DNA of 64,000 nucleotides, from NCBI GenBank assembly GCA_020152595.1, contig JAIGNY010000165.1:268501-332500 (forward strand), in the 5' to 3' direction. Source of the stretch: Chiridota heheva (taxonomy: Eukaryota > Echinodermata > Holothuroidea > Apodida > Chiridotidae). The translations under genes and the position numbers were made by a program. Of the stretch, positions 1 through 12,800 are shown in pieces (position 1 is the first letter of the stretch; each line of letters starts with the position of its first letter). Below the pieces are notes generated by a model. It was not told where the DNA came from and did no database searches. It saw nothing but the letters and a program-made list of their open reading frames with translations.

Positions 1-198
1 GGCAGACCACATGAACATCTAAATGTCTATACATTGATCATGTATGGTTGCAGATTTAAGGTTTGTTTGCCCCACCTAATTACAACGTTGCTATGGTGGG
101 TTTGGCCTATTTCTGTACTTTTCTATTCTTTATTATTCAACATCATAAATATTGGCACTTCTTCTTTGTGGTTCTTCGATCTGTTCCTTTTTGATTAG
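1..198 (+). pseudogene. THAP-like coding remnant of a dispersed repeat (copy 1, truncated by window edge)
   Basis: Frame 1 is open to TAG at 196-198 and begins GRPHEHLNVYTLIMYGCRF. Bases 1-113 match 12891-12998 at roughly 85 percent, and both copies lose similarity right after GTTTGGCCTATTTC or its equivalent. In many invertebrate genomes a transposon-associated THAP-like domain has WIKACGRPHE followed by a C-S-x-H-F motif; here that last motif is decayed. A remnant, not a gene. Confidence 0.45.
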
Positions 199-694
199 TA
201 TTTTGTTTTGATTTTTTGGACATTTGCATAATTTCCTTGACATCCCCATTGTCCCCTACTCTACCTTAATATTGTAACCCTTCTCTCCCTCCCACATACC
301 TTTTTTTTTCTCCTTCTTCAAATTTGACTCACACAAAAAATGTCCTACCTTAGAAAGAGGGAGGGGTGGGGAGTTTAAAAGTGTCTGCACTGGAAGGGCA
401 GGAAACCGCAAATTTGTGTATGTTGTACAAGTGTATTGCAAGTTGTCACCAGTGATAGTATAGTATAGAGGGAGAGAGCTAAGTGGTGTGTGCGAAATAA
501 TTTTACCTTGGACCGGTCTGTTTTTGCACAGGCAGAATAAGACCGTCATCGAGCGAGGAGGAAACTTTACTCATATTAAAACATTTCTCATATTAAAACT
601 GTTTTTGTTTGATAACTGCAACTTGCGGTCTGGGGTAATATTGTTTGTTACCTGTAGCACCATAGTGTTCCATACTTTGTTGTTGCTCTTGTAG
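199..694. other. Intron sequence before sestrin exon A, nothing recognised
   Basis: Only a pyrimidine-rich stretch at 250-310 and the acceptor tract near 680 stand out. The small open frames show no conserved motif. Confidence 0.5.
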
Positions 695-836
695 GAGGTA
701 GAGGAAGCTGCCACTGCTGATGTAGAGACCTTGGTAAAGAGGATGCAGGAGCTCAAGACGGAACTAAGTGAAGCCGAGGACTCCCAGGAGGAGAAGGTCA
801 AGAAGTACGAGAAGGTGGAGAGGCAGAACTTGGAAT
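695..836 (+). CDS. sesn: Sestrin exon A: acidic coiled-coil linker
   Basis: A polypyrimidine tract and TTGTAG precede the exon, and GTAAGT follows it. It is 142 nt, read in phase 0, and leaves one base (T) for the next exon. It starts EVEEAATADVETLVKRMQ and is rich in Glu and Lys with heptad-like leucines. This matches the variable acidic linker between the N- and C-terminal domains of sestrins. Assignment depends on the in-phase join to the clearly recognisable downstream exons. An unrelated open frame runs through the acceptor from the intron and is not coding. Confidence 0.85.
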
Positions 837-3800
837 GTAAGTGGGGCTAGTTGCATTTAACCCTTTCTTAAAGAGGCCAAATCCTCACATGGACACGTTT
901 ACAACTTGATACAAATTGTTTGATTGGTTGAAATTTCAACCAATTGCTGCATGATTTGTTGGCTTTTATTTCACAATATATACTAAATAAAACCCCTGCT
1001 GCATTATTTGTTGGCCCTTGTTTCACGGTATATAATAAATAAAACCCCTACTGCATGATTCGTTGGTCTTTATTTCATGGTATATATTAAATAAAACCCC
1101 TACTGCATGATTTGTTGGCCCTTATTTTATGGTATATATTAAATAAAACCCTGAGCATGAGCTTGATATGGCCCAGTCCTTGATACGGACTCCAATTTTT
1201 TTTTCTTAAACCAACAGTTGTAGGTTTGAATCCCGCCAGAACCAGTTTTCTCAAATTTTGCTTTTTCTTTTTTCGCTACTTGTAATTTTCATCTGGTGAC
1301 TGGTAATTAAGTATTTATTGTCTTACCAATAATCTTTCGCTCTCACTTTTTTCTTTCTAACAAATACGTTGAAAAAACATGTTTTCCGTAAAACGTTATG
1401 CACTACGATTTAATCTTCGTGTGCTATGTATGCACTGTATGCACATGTACAAACAGACATGCATACTAGAACGGGAAGTGACATAAAAGCTCTACATTCT
1501 TCAGTTTTACAGAGACCATTGATGTACCAACTGAGACTCTCTTTAAAGTACAACCCTGGACAAAAGTATTTGACACTTTTCTTCCCCCTTGCACTCCATT
1601 TTAATGTTGGAAGTGAATGGTATAAGTTGCAGGCCCAATTCCTGTCCCAACATTGTAACAGGGTAGAAGGGGCAAAAGACAATCCAGGATTGTAGGTATC
1701 ATTCTCCCTATGCCCCCAGTGTAACCTGATGAGAGTGCAAAGTCTTCGCCTGTATGCGCCATTACTCCTCGGCAGAATCTAATACACATTATACAGTTTA
1801 GCGACAAGGAATTAATTGTGGGCACAGCACGTCCTGTAAGTTGAGAGACAAAGTACGGATTATGCAAAGAGTGAAACCTACTGCCTGCAAATATGAGTTT
1901 GTAACTCTGTAAATACAGAGTTATTAGGTTTTTGGATCGAGAAGTTTTAGACTTTAAGACATGGAATTAAAAGGTTGTGATGACATCATTAGTAGTCCTG
2001 AGAGGTGGAGTAAAAAAAGGATTCTCGGTGGCTTCCATGAACGTTTTTAAAGATGAATTCCCCCCCCCCCCCTCTCCAAAAAAAACCCCATCTTTCTGTT
2101 GTTTTTGCCAGAATGACACACGCTCATCACTCCCTCGACATGCCTTCTGTGAAAGAAACTGGTCTTCACTGAATTTAAAACCCTGGAAATCTTTGAAAAT
2201 GTGTTCTAACCTAGTGATTTTATACATTTTAAATTGCTTTTGTACATATGTTGTACTTATGATCTGGCTGTTACATGGTTCTTTTAAATATTTATACATG
2301 AATGGCTAAGGATAACAACAAAACTGGTCAACCTTTGGTCTTCTGTTTACCTTCAGTTTGTAGTTTCCGAAGTATTTTCAATCTTTGAAAGTTGACTTGC
2401 CCTGTTTTAAAGGACTTCTGTCCTATAGAGAGATATTGTAACCCCTTGACTTAACTTTGTAGCTCTGTTAACTGTAATGATTTTTACCACTAGGACCCAT
2501 GCCCACCTCCCAAATTAAAGAATGTTTGAGAAAGAAAGAAAGAATACTATTCAGTTTTATAATTACAGTCTAAAAACATTTCCCCAAAACCCTCTCTGAC
2601 ATCAAACCACTTATCGCTTCCCTTGTTCATGACCGCAGACAAACCTCATGGAACTCCCAACTTGATAACAAATTCCACGTCATCCAGCCCACCATTTCGA
2701 TCAAACCCATCATCCTCAACCTCTCTCTTGTTGACAACGTTCATATTACCCTTCTTAGAATAGGTCACACCCACCTTACTTACTCCCACCTCCTTATAGG
2801 CTCCCCCAATCCCCTTTGCAACAAATGCCATTGCACTCTCACAGTCCATCACGTTCTCCTTGCTTGCCCCGTGTACAACCTTCCTTCATCAATCTCCACA
2901 ACCAAATCAAAGACCAACTTTCAAATTACACCTCCATCTATACTGATGGCTCCAAGGAAGGCAACAAGACAGCTGCTGCTGCCATCATCCAAGACATCAC
3001 CCTCAGTAGCAGACTTCCTGACCACTCATCCATCTTTTCAGCCGAGGCTAAGGCCATTCTCCTCGCCCTCAACTTTATTGAGTACTCTCCTCTTAGTCAC
3101 TTTGCCATTTTCTCTGACTCAAAGGCTGTTCTTACTTCATTACTCAATCTTAAATGGGATAACCTCACCTGCCACCTCCTCCTCCGGAAACTCTTTTCTC
3201 CCACCCTCTGCAGGAAAAGTGTTCTTTTCTTCTGGATACCCAGCCATGTTGGCATCCCTGGCAATGACAGGGCTGATACAGCCGCTAAGCTTGCCCTTAA
3301 CCTCCTCCCTTCCCCTTTTCCCAAAACCCTCTCTGACATCAAACCGCTTATCGCTTCTCTTGTTCGTGACCGCTGGCAAACCTTATGGAACTTCCAAATT
3401 GATAACAAACTCCATGTTATCCAGCCCACAATCCTGATCAAATCCACCATTAACAACCTTTCTCATATCGACAACGTTCATATTACCCGTCTTAGAATTG
3501 GTCACACCCACCTCACTCACTCCCACCTCCTTATTGGTTCCCCCCAACCCCTCTGTAACAATTGCCACTGCATCTTTACAATCCAACACGTTCTCCTTGC
3601 TTGCCCCCTGTACAACCTTCCCAGAGCTTCTCTCGCTCCCCACAACTCAATTGCTGAGTTCTTCCAAAAATCCTCCAGATAAAATAGTCTCCTTCCTTCA
3701 GCATGCATCCCTCTACAACCATATTTAATCCTCCTCTTCCACCCCCTCTCTACTCTGTTTTTAGTTTTACCCATGCACCTCCTCTCTCGATCACAGCTTT

Positions 3801-6800
3801 CTGGCTTTTGTTCTTGAATTTCTCTCATTCTTCCCCTGGTCTCTTTCCTTACTACCTCTAAAATGATCTGACCTCTCAGGCACAATTTGACCTTCGTTGT
3901 CGTGGTGCCGTTAAGACCTCATCAAACAAACAAACAACCTTCCCAGAGCTTCCCTTGCTCCCCACAACTCAATTGTCGAATTCTTTTAGAAAAACTCTCC
4001 GGATAAAATTATCTCCTTCCTTCATCATGCTTCCCTCTACGACCATATTTAGTCCTCCTCTCCCACCCCCTCTCCTCTCTACTTTTATTTTTATTTTCAC
4101 CCATGCACCTCCTCTCTCTATCCCAGCTTTCTGACCTTTAGTTCTCGTATTTCTCTCAATCTCCCCCCTGTTTTTTTTCCTTTCTACCCCTAGAATGATC
4201 TAACCTCTCAGGCACAATTTGACCCTCGTTGTTGCCATGGTGCCGTTAAACCCTCATCAAACAAACAAACATAAGAACAGGTGGTGCCTAATTTTTGATC
4301 AGTACAAAAAAGCCTAACTTCAAAAGTACTAAAAAATAGCATGCAACGTATGCCTAAGAATTGAAACTGAATGAAAATATGAAATCTGACCTAATTATTG
4401 TTTCTTTTTAGTGTCCCATCCACAAGAAAGTGACTGCTGCGCGGAAAAGACCAATCTCTCCCATTATATCAGGGACACAGACTTTCACTATCGCGACTTT
4501 GCAAGGCGAGGAGACGAGACAAACAACCTGACGGCATTCAAAGCACAAGTGAGTATTGCATATGACCCATCCATGTATGGTCAGGTGACCCATCCGTATA
4601 TGGTCAGGTGACCCATCCATGTATGGTCAGGTGACCATCCATGTATGATCAGGTGACCATCCATGTATGGTCAGGTGACCATCCATGTATGATCAGGTGA
4701 CCATCCATGTATGATCAGGTGACCATCCATGTATGATCAGGTGACCATCCATGTATGATCAGGTGACCCATCCATGTATGATCAGGTGACCCATCCATGT
4801 ATGATCAGGTGACCCATCCATGTATGATCAGGTGACCATCCATGTATGATCAGGTGACCCATCCATGTATGATCAGGTGACCCATCCATGTATGATCAGG
4901 TGACCCATCTATGTACGATCAGGTGACCCATCCATATATGATCAGGTGACCCATACATGTCAGTAGGTAGCACAGAATTGATTAGGTATTACTGTGCCAG
5001 CCTGAAATGAGAACCCCCCCAGAAAAGGCTAATAAAAACCTGGTACCTTTTGCACATGAGCAAGACTCCTTAACCACTGAACCAATCTACCTCCACATCA
5101 GCTCAAATTAAAGTACATTTGTGGGATAGCATCAATCAACTCTTGATGTTATGCAATATGTCGTGGGGCACTTCAAGAATAATGTTTGATTTAAACGGGA
5201 CATAAAGTTTGATACAATCCTTATTTCATATGAAAGAGAATACAAATCTTGACCATCTACCAAAATCAGCAAGTCAAAAGTCTTATTCCTGTCTCAAGTT
5301 GTTCATGTTTGAAGTTTGGAGGCTGCCATTTTGTTCAATTCTGTATCAAAACCTTGTGCATGATGACACTTATCCATCGATAGGGACATAAGGATTATAA
5401 TGTATTTCTTTATCAATTTGTACAATGTTTTTATTGCAAAATGATGTGACAGAAAGTTTGAACAGCATATTTTGATAATTTCATGTATACACAAAAATGT
5501 CCTTTGACCCCCTTACAAAAAAGAATATACACAAAAATGTCCGTGACCTGCACAAAAGGAAAACAATTTCTCATAAGCTTGAAACTTGATCTTAAATAGA
5601 AAGAATTACGAGGCATCCCATCATCCTGTTGGGCTGATTGACATCATTTTCTGCATGTTTTAAAATAAAAATGGCGGCTCCATAGTATAGTAGGGTTAAA
5701 GTTTTTGATAATTGCAACAAATTTGTTTGATTACTTTAGGAGGTATGAGACTTGATCAGAAAAATTGTTTTTTTTGTTTCTATCATCGGAACTAAGGATT
5801 ATGTCAGACTTTATGTCTCCTTTAATGTTTGGCTTGGGAATATTATTAGCACTCTCTAAGCCAAACCAGTAATTTTTCATTTTTCATTAAAGGTATATGG
5901 ACAGGTAGTGGCAACATTAGCTAATAATTGATTTAAACTTCACTAAAAATATGAAGAAAGGAAAAGATTTCATCAGAATCGTAAAAAAAAAAAAAAAAAT
6001 CGGCTTTTTTAAGATTTTTGTGCAAATGTGCAAATTTGTGTGTTTTTAATATATGAAAAGAAAAATAAGATTTGATTACTCAATAATTCTATTTTCAAAA
6101 TTCAAAGGTTATTAAACTCAAAATTTAATGCTCTTTCTGGTACTTGGTTGAACAGGAAACTGTTCTACCTATCCATAGACCTCTTAAGGACCCTTGACTA
6201 CTCATAACTTGAAAAAAAATAAACATGCTATTTTCAAAATTCAATGGCTATTGAACTCAGAATTTAATGCTCTTTTTGGTATGTGATTGGACAGGAAACT
6301 TTTGTACCTGTCCGTAGACCCATCTTGGAAAACTACACATGCTATTTTCAAAATTCAATGGCTATTAAAATCAGAATTTATTGCTCTTTTCGGTACTTGA
6401 TTGAACAGGAAACTTTTGTACCTGTCCATAGAACTTTAAGGCCCCTAAGAACCAAATCATACAAATCATATGATATATATAACAGGGGTGACGTGACATA
6501 CAGTACAGTGCGAATTTGGTGAAACAAATGGAAAGGACATCTGGATGTTCACAGGCAAGCACTTGGCTCAGATCCTCAGAATCGTGATTAGATCGGCTTG
6601 CTTCTTCAAAAAATAAGTTTAACAATGGTACTGCAAGGTCAAAGATTGCTGATGATACCCTGTGGTTAGTTGGTTATTCTTTAAGCTTTTATTTGTTTTT
6701 AACGTGACTTATTTATGAAGGTCACATGCTTGTATGTTGGCCTTGAGTGCTTACAATCCAGGGTAGTAGTAGTAGTGTATTATTATGGGATATTTGTAAC

Positions 6801-9800
6801 ATTTGAATTAAAGAAGCTTTAATTAACTGACTTGTTGAGCTTTAAAATGATATATATTATTAATTATTATTTTTTATTTTTCATTAATTTCTATTGATTT
6901 TTTTAGCAGAAAATCAAACAAGGTACATGAAAAGCATAGTAGAACAACAGTAGACTAATATAGATGCAAGTCTATACACTAGAAATAAATTTCAAAGATC
7001 ATATGTACAAATATAGATCCTTCCATTGTACTCAAGCACCAGGACTCAGAATTTCCCTGGAATTCCGGATTTTGGGGTATTGAAGAGAGATTTTTTGCTG
7101 AATTTTTTTTTGGACGAGTGCAGCGCTAAGCATGTGTATTTTCATAAAGGAAAATTTCAGGATTTTTCTTCATTTCCTACTTCTATCCCTGATTTGCTGT
7201 TTCTTTGGATTAAGCTGGCTAATGTTTAGAGGTGCCCATGGATGTGTAGAGGTGCCCATGGATGTTTAGAGGTGCCCATGGATGTTTAGAGGTGCCCATG
7301 GATGTTTAGAGGTGCCCATGGATGTTTAGAGGTGCCCATGGATGTTTAGAGGTGCCCATGGATGTTTAGAGATGCCCATGGATGTTTAGAGGTGCCCATG
7401 GATGTTTAGAGGTGCCCATGGATGTTTAGAGGTGCCCATGGATGTTTAGAGGTGCCCATGGATGTTTAGATGGGTGCCCATGGATGTTTAGAGGTGCCCA
7501 TGGATGTTTAGAGGTGCCCATGGATGTTTAGAGGTGCCCATGGATGTTTGGATGGATGTTTAGAGGTGCCCATGGATGTTTAGAGGTGCCCATGGATGTT
7601 TAGAGGTGCCCATGGATGTTTAGAGGTGCCCATGGATGTTTAGAGGTGCCCATGGATGTTTAGAGGTGCCCATGGATGTTTAGAGGTGCCCATGGATGTT
7701 TAGAGGTGCCCATGGATGTTTAGAGGTGCCCATGGATGTTTAGTGTATAGTAGAGCGTACTATGCCAATTTTTTTTTTTTCTTTCTACTTCTCTCAGTGA
7801 TTTCCATATTGTTTGTCTTTAAGATGACTTTGAAATCTACAATCTTGGACAAAACTGTTGAAACACTTCAGCTTTTTGAGAGCTTCATATGTTATAGTGT
7901 TATGTTCCTTTAATATATCTTTAATAGTAATGCTTATATAGAGCTTTATACTGTCCTAGACTGTCTCAAAGCGCTTTACAATTATTACCCTGGTCACTGG
8001 GCCTTAACTCTCCTGAAAACTTTCTCACTCCCTGGGGAGTCACAAGCCCGTTTTATCAGCAGCCATATACAGGCGCCGGGTTCCAAACACATAGAACTGT
8101 CACTGCCCTCACAGGTACCCATTACAGCTGGGTGGACTGAAGCAATGAAGATAAAGTGTCTTGCTCAAGGACACAACACACTGGCCTGGCCGGGAATCGA
8201 ACCCAGTACCTACCACACCAGAGCCCGACGCCTTAACCACTAGGCCACTGTGCTCCAATTCTTTCTGAGAATTGTAACCCTTACCCCCTCCCCCTTATTA
8301 ATGTTGAATTTATTCCTTTCTTAATGTCTTTTCCAGGAAAAACAGCAACAACGGCCAACATTGAATCGGAGCGGGGGGGGGGGAAGGGGGGTGAGGACAA
8401 TTATTATAGTGAGGTAGGGGAGGGCGACACTGGCAGCATCAATGAAATTATTACAATGTCCTTATAATTCTAAAATATTAATTATAATTGAAAGAATAGG
8501 GATTGAAGAAGCAACAGAACAAATTTCCAGCATTTCTGATTTTTGTAAATGTGGAATAATTTACAATAGAAAAGTATCTTCATGAAAAACATCACATATT
8601 TTCACTAAGTGTTTCAACCAGTTTTGTCCAAGATTGTAGAAGAAGAAAAAAACAAAACATTGTTTTTCTTTTTCAGGACTATTCTTGGGAAGAACATGGT
8701 TTTCCATTGGTCAACAGATTTGCTCCTGACATGGCTCCGATGCTGGACAACAAATTAACCTTATTGTACAACTTGACCTACAACACGTATGTCCTCGCTT
8801 TCATGTTTCCATTAGTTGTTCTGCTCCTTAAAGTTTCAAACAGTCAGACCCGACCTGATAAATAACCAGCTCGGGTCAGATTTGTCCTCTTTATTTTCTT
8901 TATTCTGAAAACCTTAGTTGTTGTGGAAGTTGGTGCTGAGTATCATATTAGCAATGGATGAAGTCCTTATTGTGTGGTTATTTTAATTAAGATAAAGTGG
9001 TCTCACTATTTGCTACAGTAGGTTTGTGGTTATGATTTGCTGGAACAAATTTTTAAGGAGAAGGACACGTCATGCTGTTTTCATTATTCACAGTTTTGAT
9101 GTTGATCAATTTCTTGTTTAGTGCCAAATACTGATTCTCCAATATTAAAGGATTAGTTCAGTGGTCAAGCAAGTCCATCTCATATGACAGAGGGCTTCAA
9201 AAGAAAGAAAATGGTGAAGAAAACATTTCAACATCTTATGCTGTTTAGGAGATATCAAGTTTAGTATTTTAAAGGAGTTGAACCCTTACTCTACCAGCAC
9301 CTTTTTGAAAGTGCGCTCGGGAGTTGGAACCAAAGATAAGGCACCCAAAACGGCGATAATATCGCTGCGTGGTAGAGTAAGGGTTAATCGAGGGCTGATT
9401 ATTGAAGGGTCCTCCGTCTTCCAAGCAGCAGAGTCAGGCCCGTTTCGCTTCAGTGACCCTCTGGGCCGCCCACCGGGATCGATCGCGCGGCCTATATTTT
9501 CGAGTTGGCGCATTTGTCGCGGCTTGATTAACCCTTACTCTACCAGCCTTTTTTTTGAAAATGCACTTGGGAGGCAGAGCCAAAGATGGAGCACCCAAAA
9601 CGACGATAATATTGCTGCGTGGTAGAGTAAGGGTTAAAGTTTGGTATCATTTGTGTAGAAACGACTGAATTCAGACTACTTGTGATGTCACAGCCCTCAG
9701 ATTCCTAAAAGTCTTTATGTATTCTGTCATATTTTGTCCTGTGATTTCGTGGCTTAAAAACCATTGTATATGTCAGGAAAGTAGTATCACAGAATTGTAT

Positions 9801-12800
9801 TGATAATTTACCACCTGAAGAAAGTTTGAGGAAAATACTTCAAATAGTAAAAAAAAGTTATATAAATTTTCTTTTAATATGCATGAACAAATTGTTAAGA
9901 ATGTGAGGATGAGGGCACCAACCTTCCATAGTACACTTACTACACTAGTCATTTCTACACAGATAAGACAGAGCTCTAAATTTGAATATCTGCTTAGCAG
10001 ATTAAGATTTTTGCATGCTGCCTTCAGCATTTTGTTTCTTTTGAAGTCCTCTTTCATACGAGGAAGTTGCTTGACCCCTAAACTAATCCTTTAAACCAAT
10101 GGATACCCACACGGTTGCGGCACGACCAATTGGACATGGACTCTTAAAAAAAAAAGAATTGGATCACAGCAGTGATCCTGGTATCATTTGAAAGAGATAT
10201 TCTGTTCTTTCATTCAATATATTAACATTTTTAATAAGGGCTATACTGAGAATTGTTGGTAAACTCGCTTGAAAACAGTTACAAAGAAAATAAATCGTGA
10301 CATTTCAAAAAAAATCCATCAAAAACTTACTTGCCATACTTGAAAACCTTGCTTTTGCCTGAAAACCCATGAAAAATTGTCAAAGACATCAATGCATCCA
10401 ATTCCGGTCAAATTTTGACTGCATCAATATCTTTTCTTGGCAAAATTTGTATGACTTTTAGCCTTTTTAAGACAAAATTTTGACAAAAATCGTAGTTCCT
10501 GATTACAATACAACTGCCCTATGCAAAAAATATCATTGGAATCATAATTCCCCACATTTTGAATTAAAATCAAAAAGAGCAACTACACCCTCTTTTGTCC
10601 ACACAGAAACACAAGTTATAAAACAAACCTATCAGTGATTTACAGGCAGCGAAGTGTAGTGGTATGCATGCAGGACTTCTTGTGAGCGGCCCGGGGTTAA
10701 AAACCGAACCGGATACGCGGCTTTGTTTTTCGGGAGTAATTACAGCGTTGATTACTAATTATTTATTTTCATTGTTTTTACATGTTTTGCTTTAAGGGGA
10801 AAAAAATAGAAAATTGGACTGGTATCAATGAAAACGAAGATTTGCGAACAATCTAAATATGTAAAAAAAATCCTGCATTTTTATTATTCACAAGAAAAAT
10901 TAGAAGCTCAAAACAAATTTGCTTAATTTTTCCTAAAATTTGCCAATTTCCATATTTATGTCAATATTTGCTTTATTTGACTTTTTTTATTTTATTGAAA
11001 AGTTTATTATCTTGCAATAAACCAAACTTGTAGTGATAGAAAACGAAAGGAAAGTTGTGAAAATTAATTTTCATAAATAAGTTCTGAAAAATTACAATCA
11101 CATTTTAAGCGCCCTGGGATTGTTAGAGAGTAAAGTAGCCAGCCACCAGCTTATAAATACTGGTTGATGGATGGTTGAAAATATAGATTATATGATAAGT
11201 TTTCTGGCTGGATGACCTTTTGCAGGGATTCTTGCAGTTATATCACTAGCGGTTTGCCATCAAATTTGTGAGTGTTCTCGTGTAAATTTGTAATTTGATT
11301 TTCTAGTTGTGCAGTATTTGATTGTAAAGCTGATTGTGATTGGCTATTTCAGAATGGCGGGGCGTACCGAAGTGGACACATCCTTGCTCAGAAGAGCCAT
11401 CTGGAACTACATCCATGTTCTCTTTGGCATTAGGCATGATGATTACGACTATGGAGTGGTCAACATGCTATTAGACCGTCCGCTGAAATCGTACGTCAAG
11501 AGAATAACATGCTTCCCGGAGAGGACGTCACGTGCAGATTACAACAGCTTTTGGAAGGATTTCAATCATTCAGAGAAGGTACAGCTCTTCTGAGTACATT
11601 GCACATTATATAACAAACTCCACAACATCTAAGCCATGTGGGTCATTAACAAACTCCACAACATCCAACCCAACAACCCATATGGGTCATTAACAAACTC
11701 TACAACATCCAACCCAACAACCCATATGGGTCATTAACAAACTCCACAACATCCAACCCAACAACCCATATGGGTCATTAACACACTCCACAACATCCAA
11801 CCCAACAACCCATATGGGTCATTAACACACTCCACAACATCCAACCCAACAACCCATATGGGTCATTAACAAACTCCACAACATCCAACCCAACAACCCA
11901 TATGGGTTATTAACAAACTCCACAACATCCAACACAACAACCCATATGGGTCATTAACAAATGCCACAACATCCAACCCAACAACCCATATGGGTCATTA
12001 ACAAACTCCACAACATCCAACCCAACAACCCATATGGGTCATTAACAAACTCAAAATACTTTGGTTTTTCTGTTATTTCTTCCTTTAATCACAAATCTTG
12101 AAAATGTTCAAAATGTCTTCTCCAGCTTGAGGTTGGTTAAAGATTAAATCCTCTTATTAGAATTATCTTCCCTTCTTCAAAGAGAAATGGCAGAGGGTTA
12201 AAAACAATGAATTTACATAAGAAAATATATACTATGGTCCCATTCCTTCATCACAAAAATCGCATAAACATTTGTATATTTGCCCATAATTGTACAAAAA
12301 AAGCTGTAAGATGGCCAATTTTGAACTGATTTTAATGAAAAATGTTGTTTTCATGTTTTGTTTATTGTGGATTTGAAATCATTTTAGCTAATGTTGCCTC
12401 TACCTGTCCATCTAATAATGCTTATTGCCCCAGTGAGAGCATGGGCATGCAGACCCTGTGGGGTCCTGGGTGCCATCTTTTTTCTAAACTGCCCAGGAGC
12501 TTGATGTATCCCTTCACTCTCCTCCTTAGCACCTACCTGGCAATTGACTTTTTTGAGTTAGTTGATTTTACAAATTTTTCCAACCAATCACCAATTTGCC
12601 TAGCAACAAAATCTGTGTAACTAAGTGGGGCAAAAATCTTATGCTGTACTGGTGCAGTACACTAACTAGCGGGGCACGCCCATGCAGTCAATGCATTTAC
12701 TGCACAAAACAAATTTCTGCCCTTACGGACTGAGTGATGTTGAACAAAAATTGTGCCAATGGGTCCGTTATGGGCTCTGTAAATTCATTTCCCGGTACCC

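Noticed and set aside
2646..3885. Several 68-122-codon - strand frames
   Set aside because: Antisense shadows of the RNase H LINE.
9278..9625. 115-codon frame over the composite MITE
   Set aside because: The second MITE copy does not keep the frame; non-coding transposon sequence.
12342..12620. 92-codon + strand frame
   Set aside because: Starts inside a dispersed repeat shared with 55128-55500, which is not open there.
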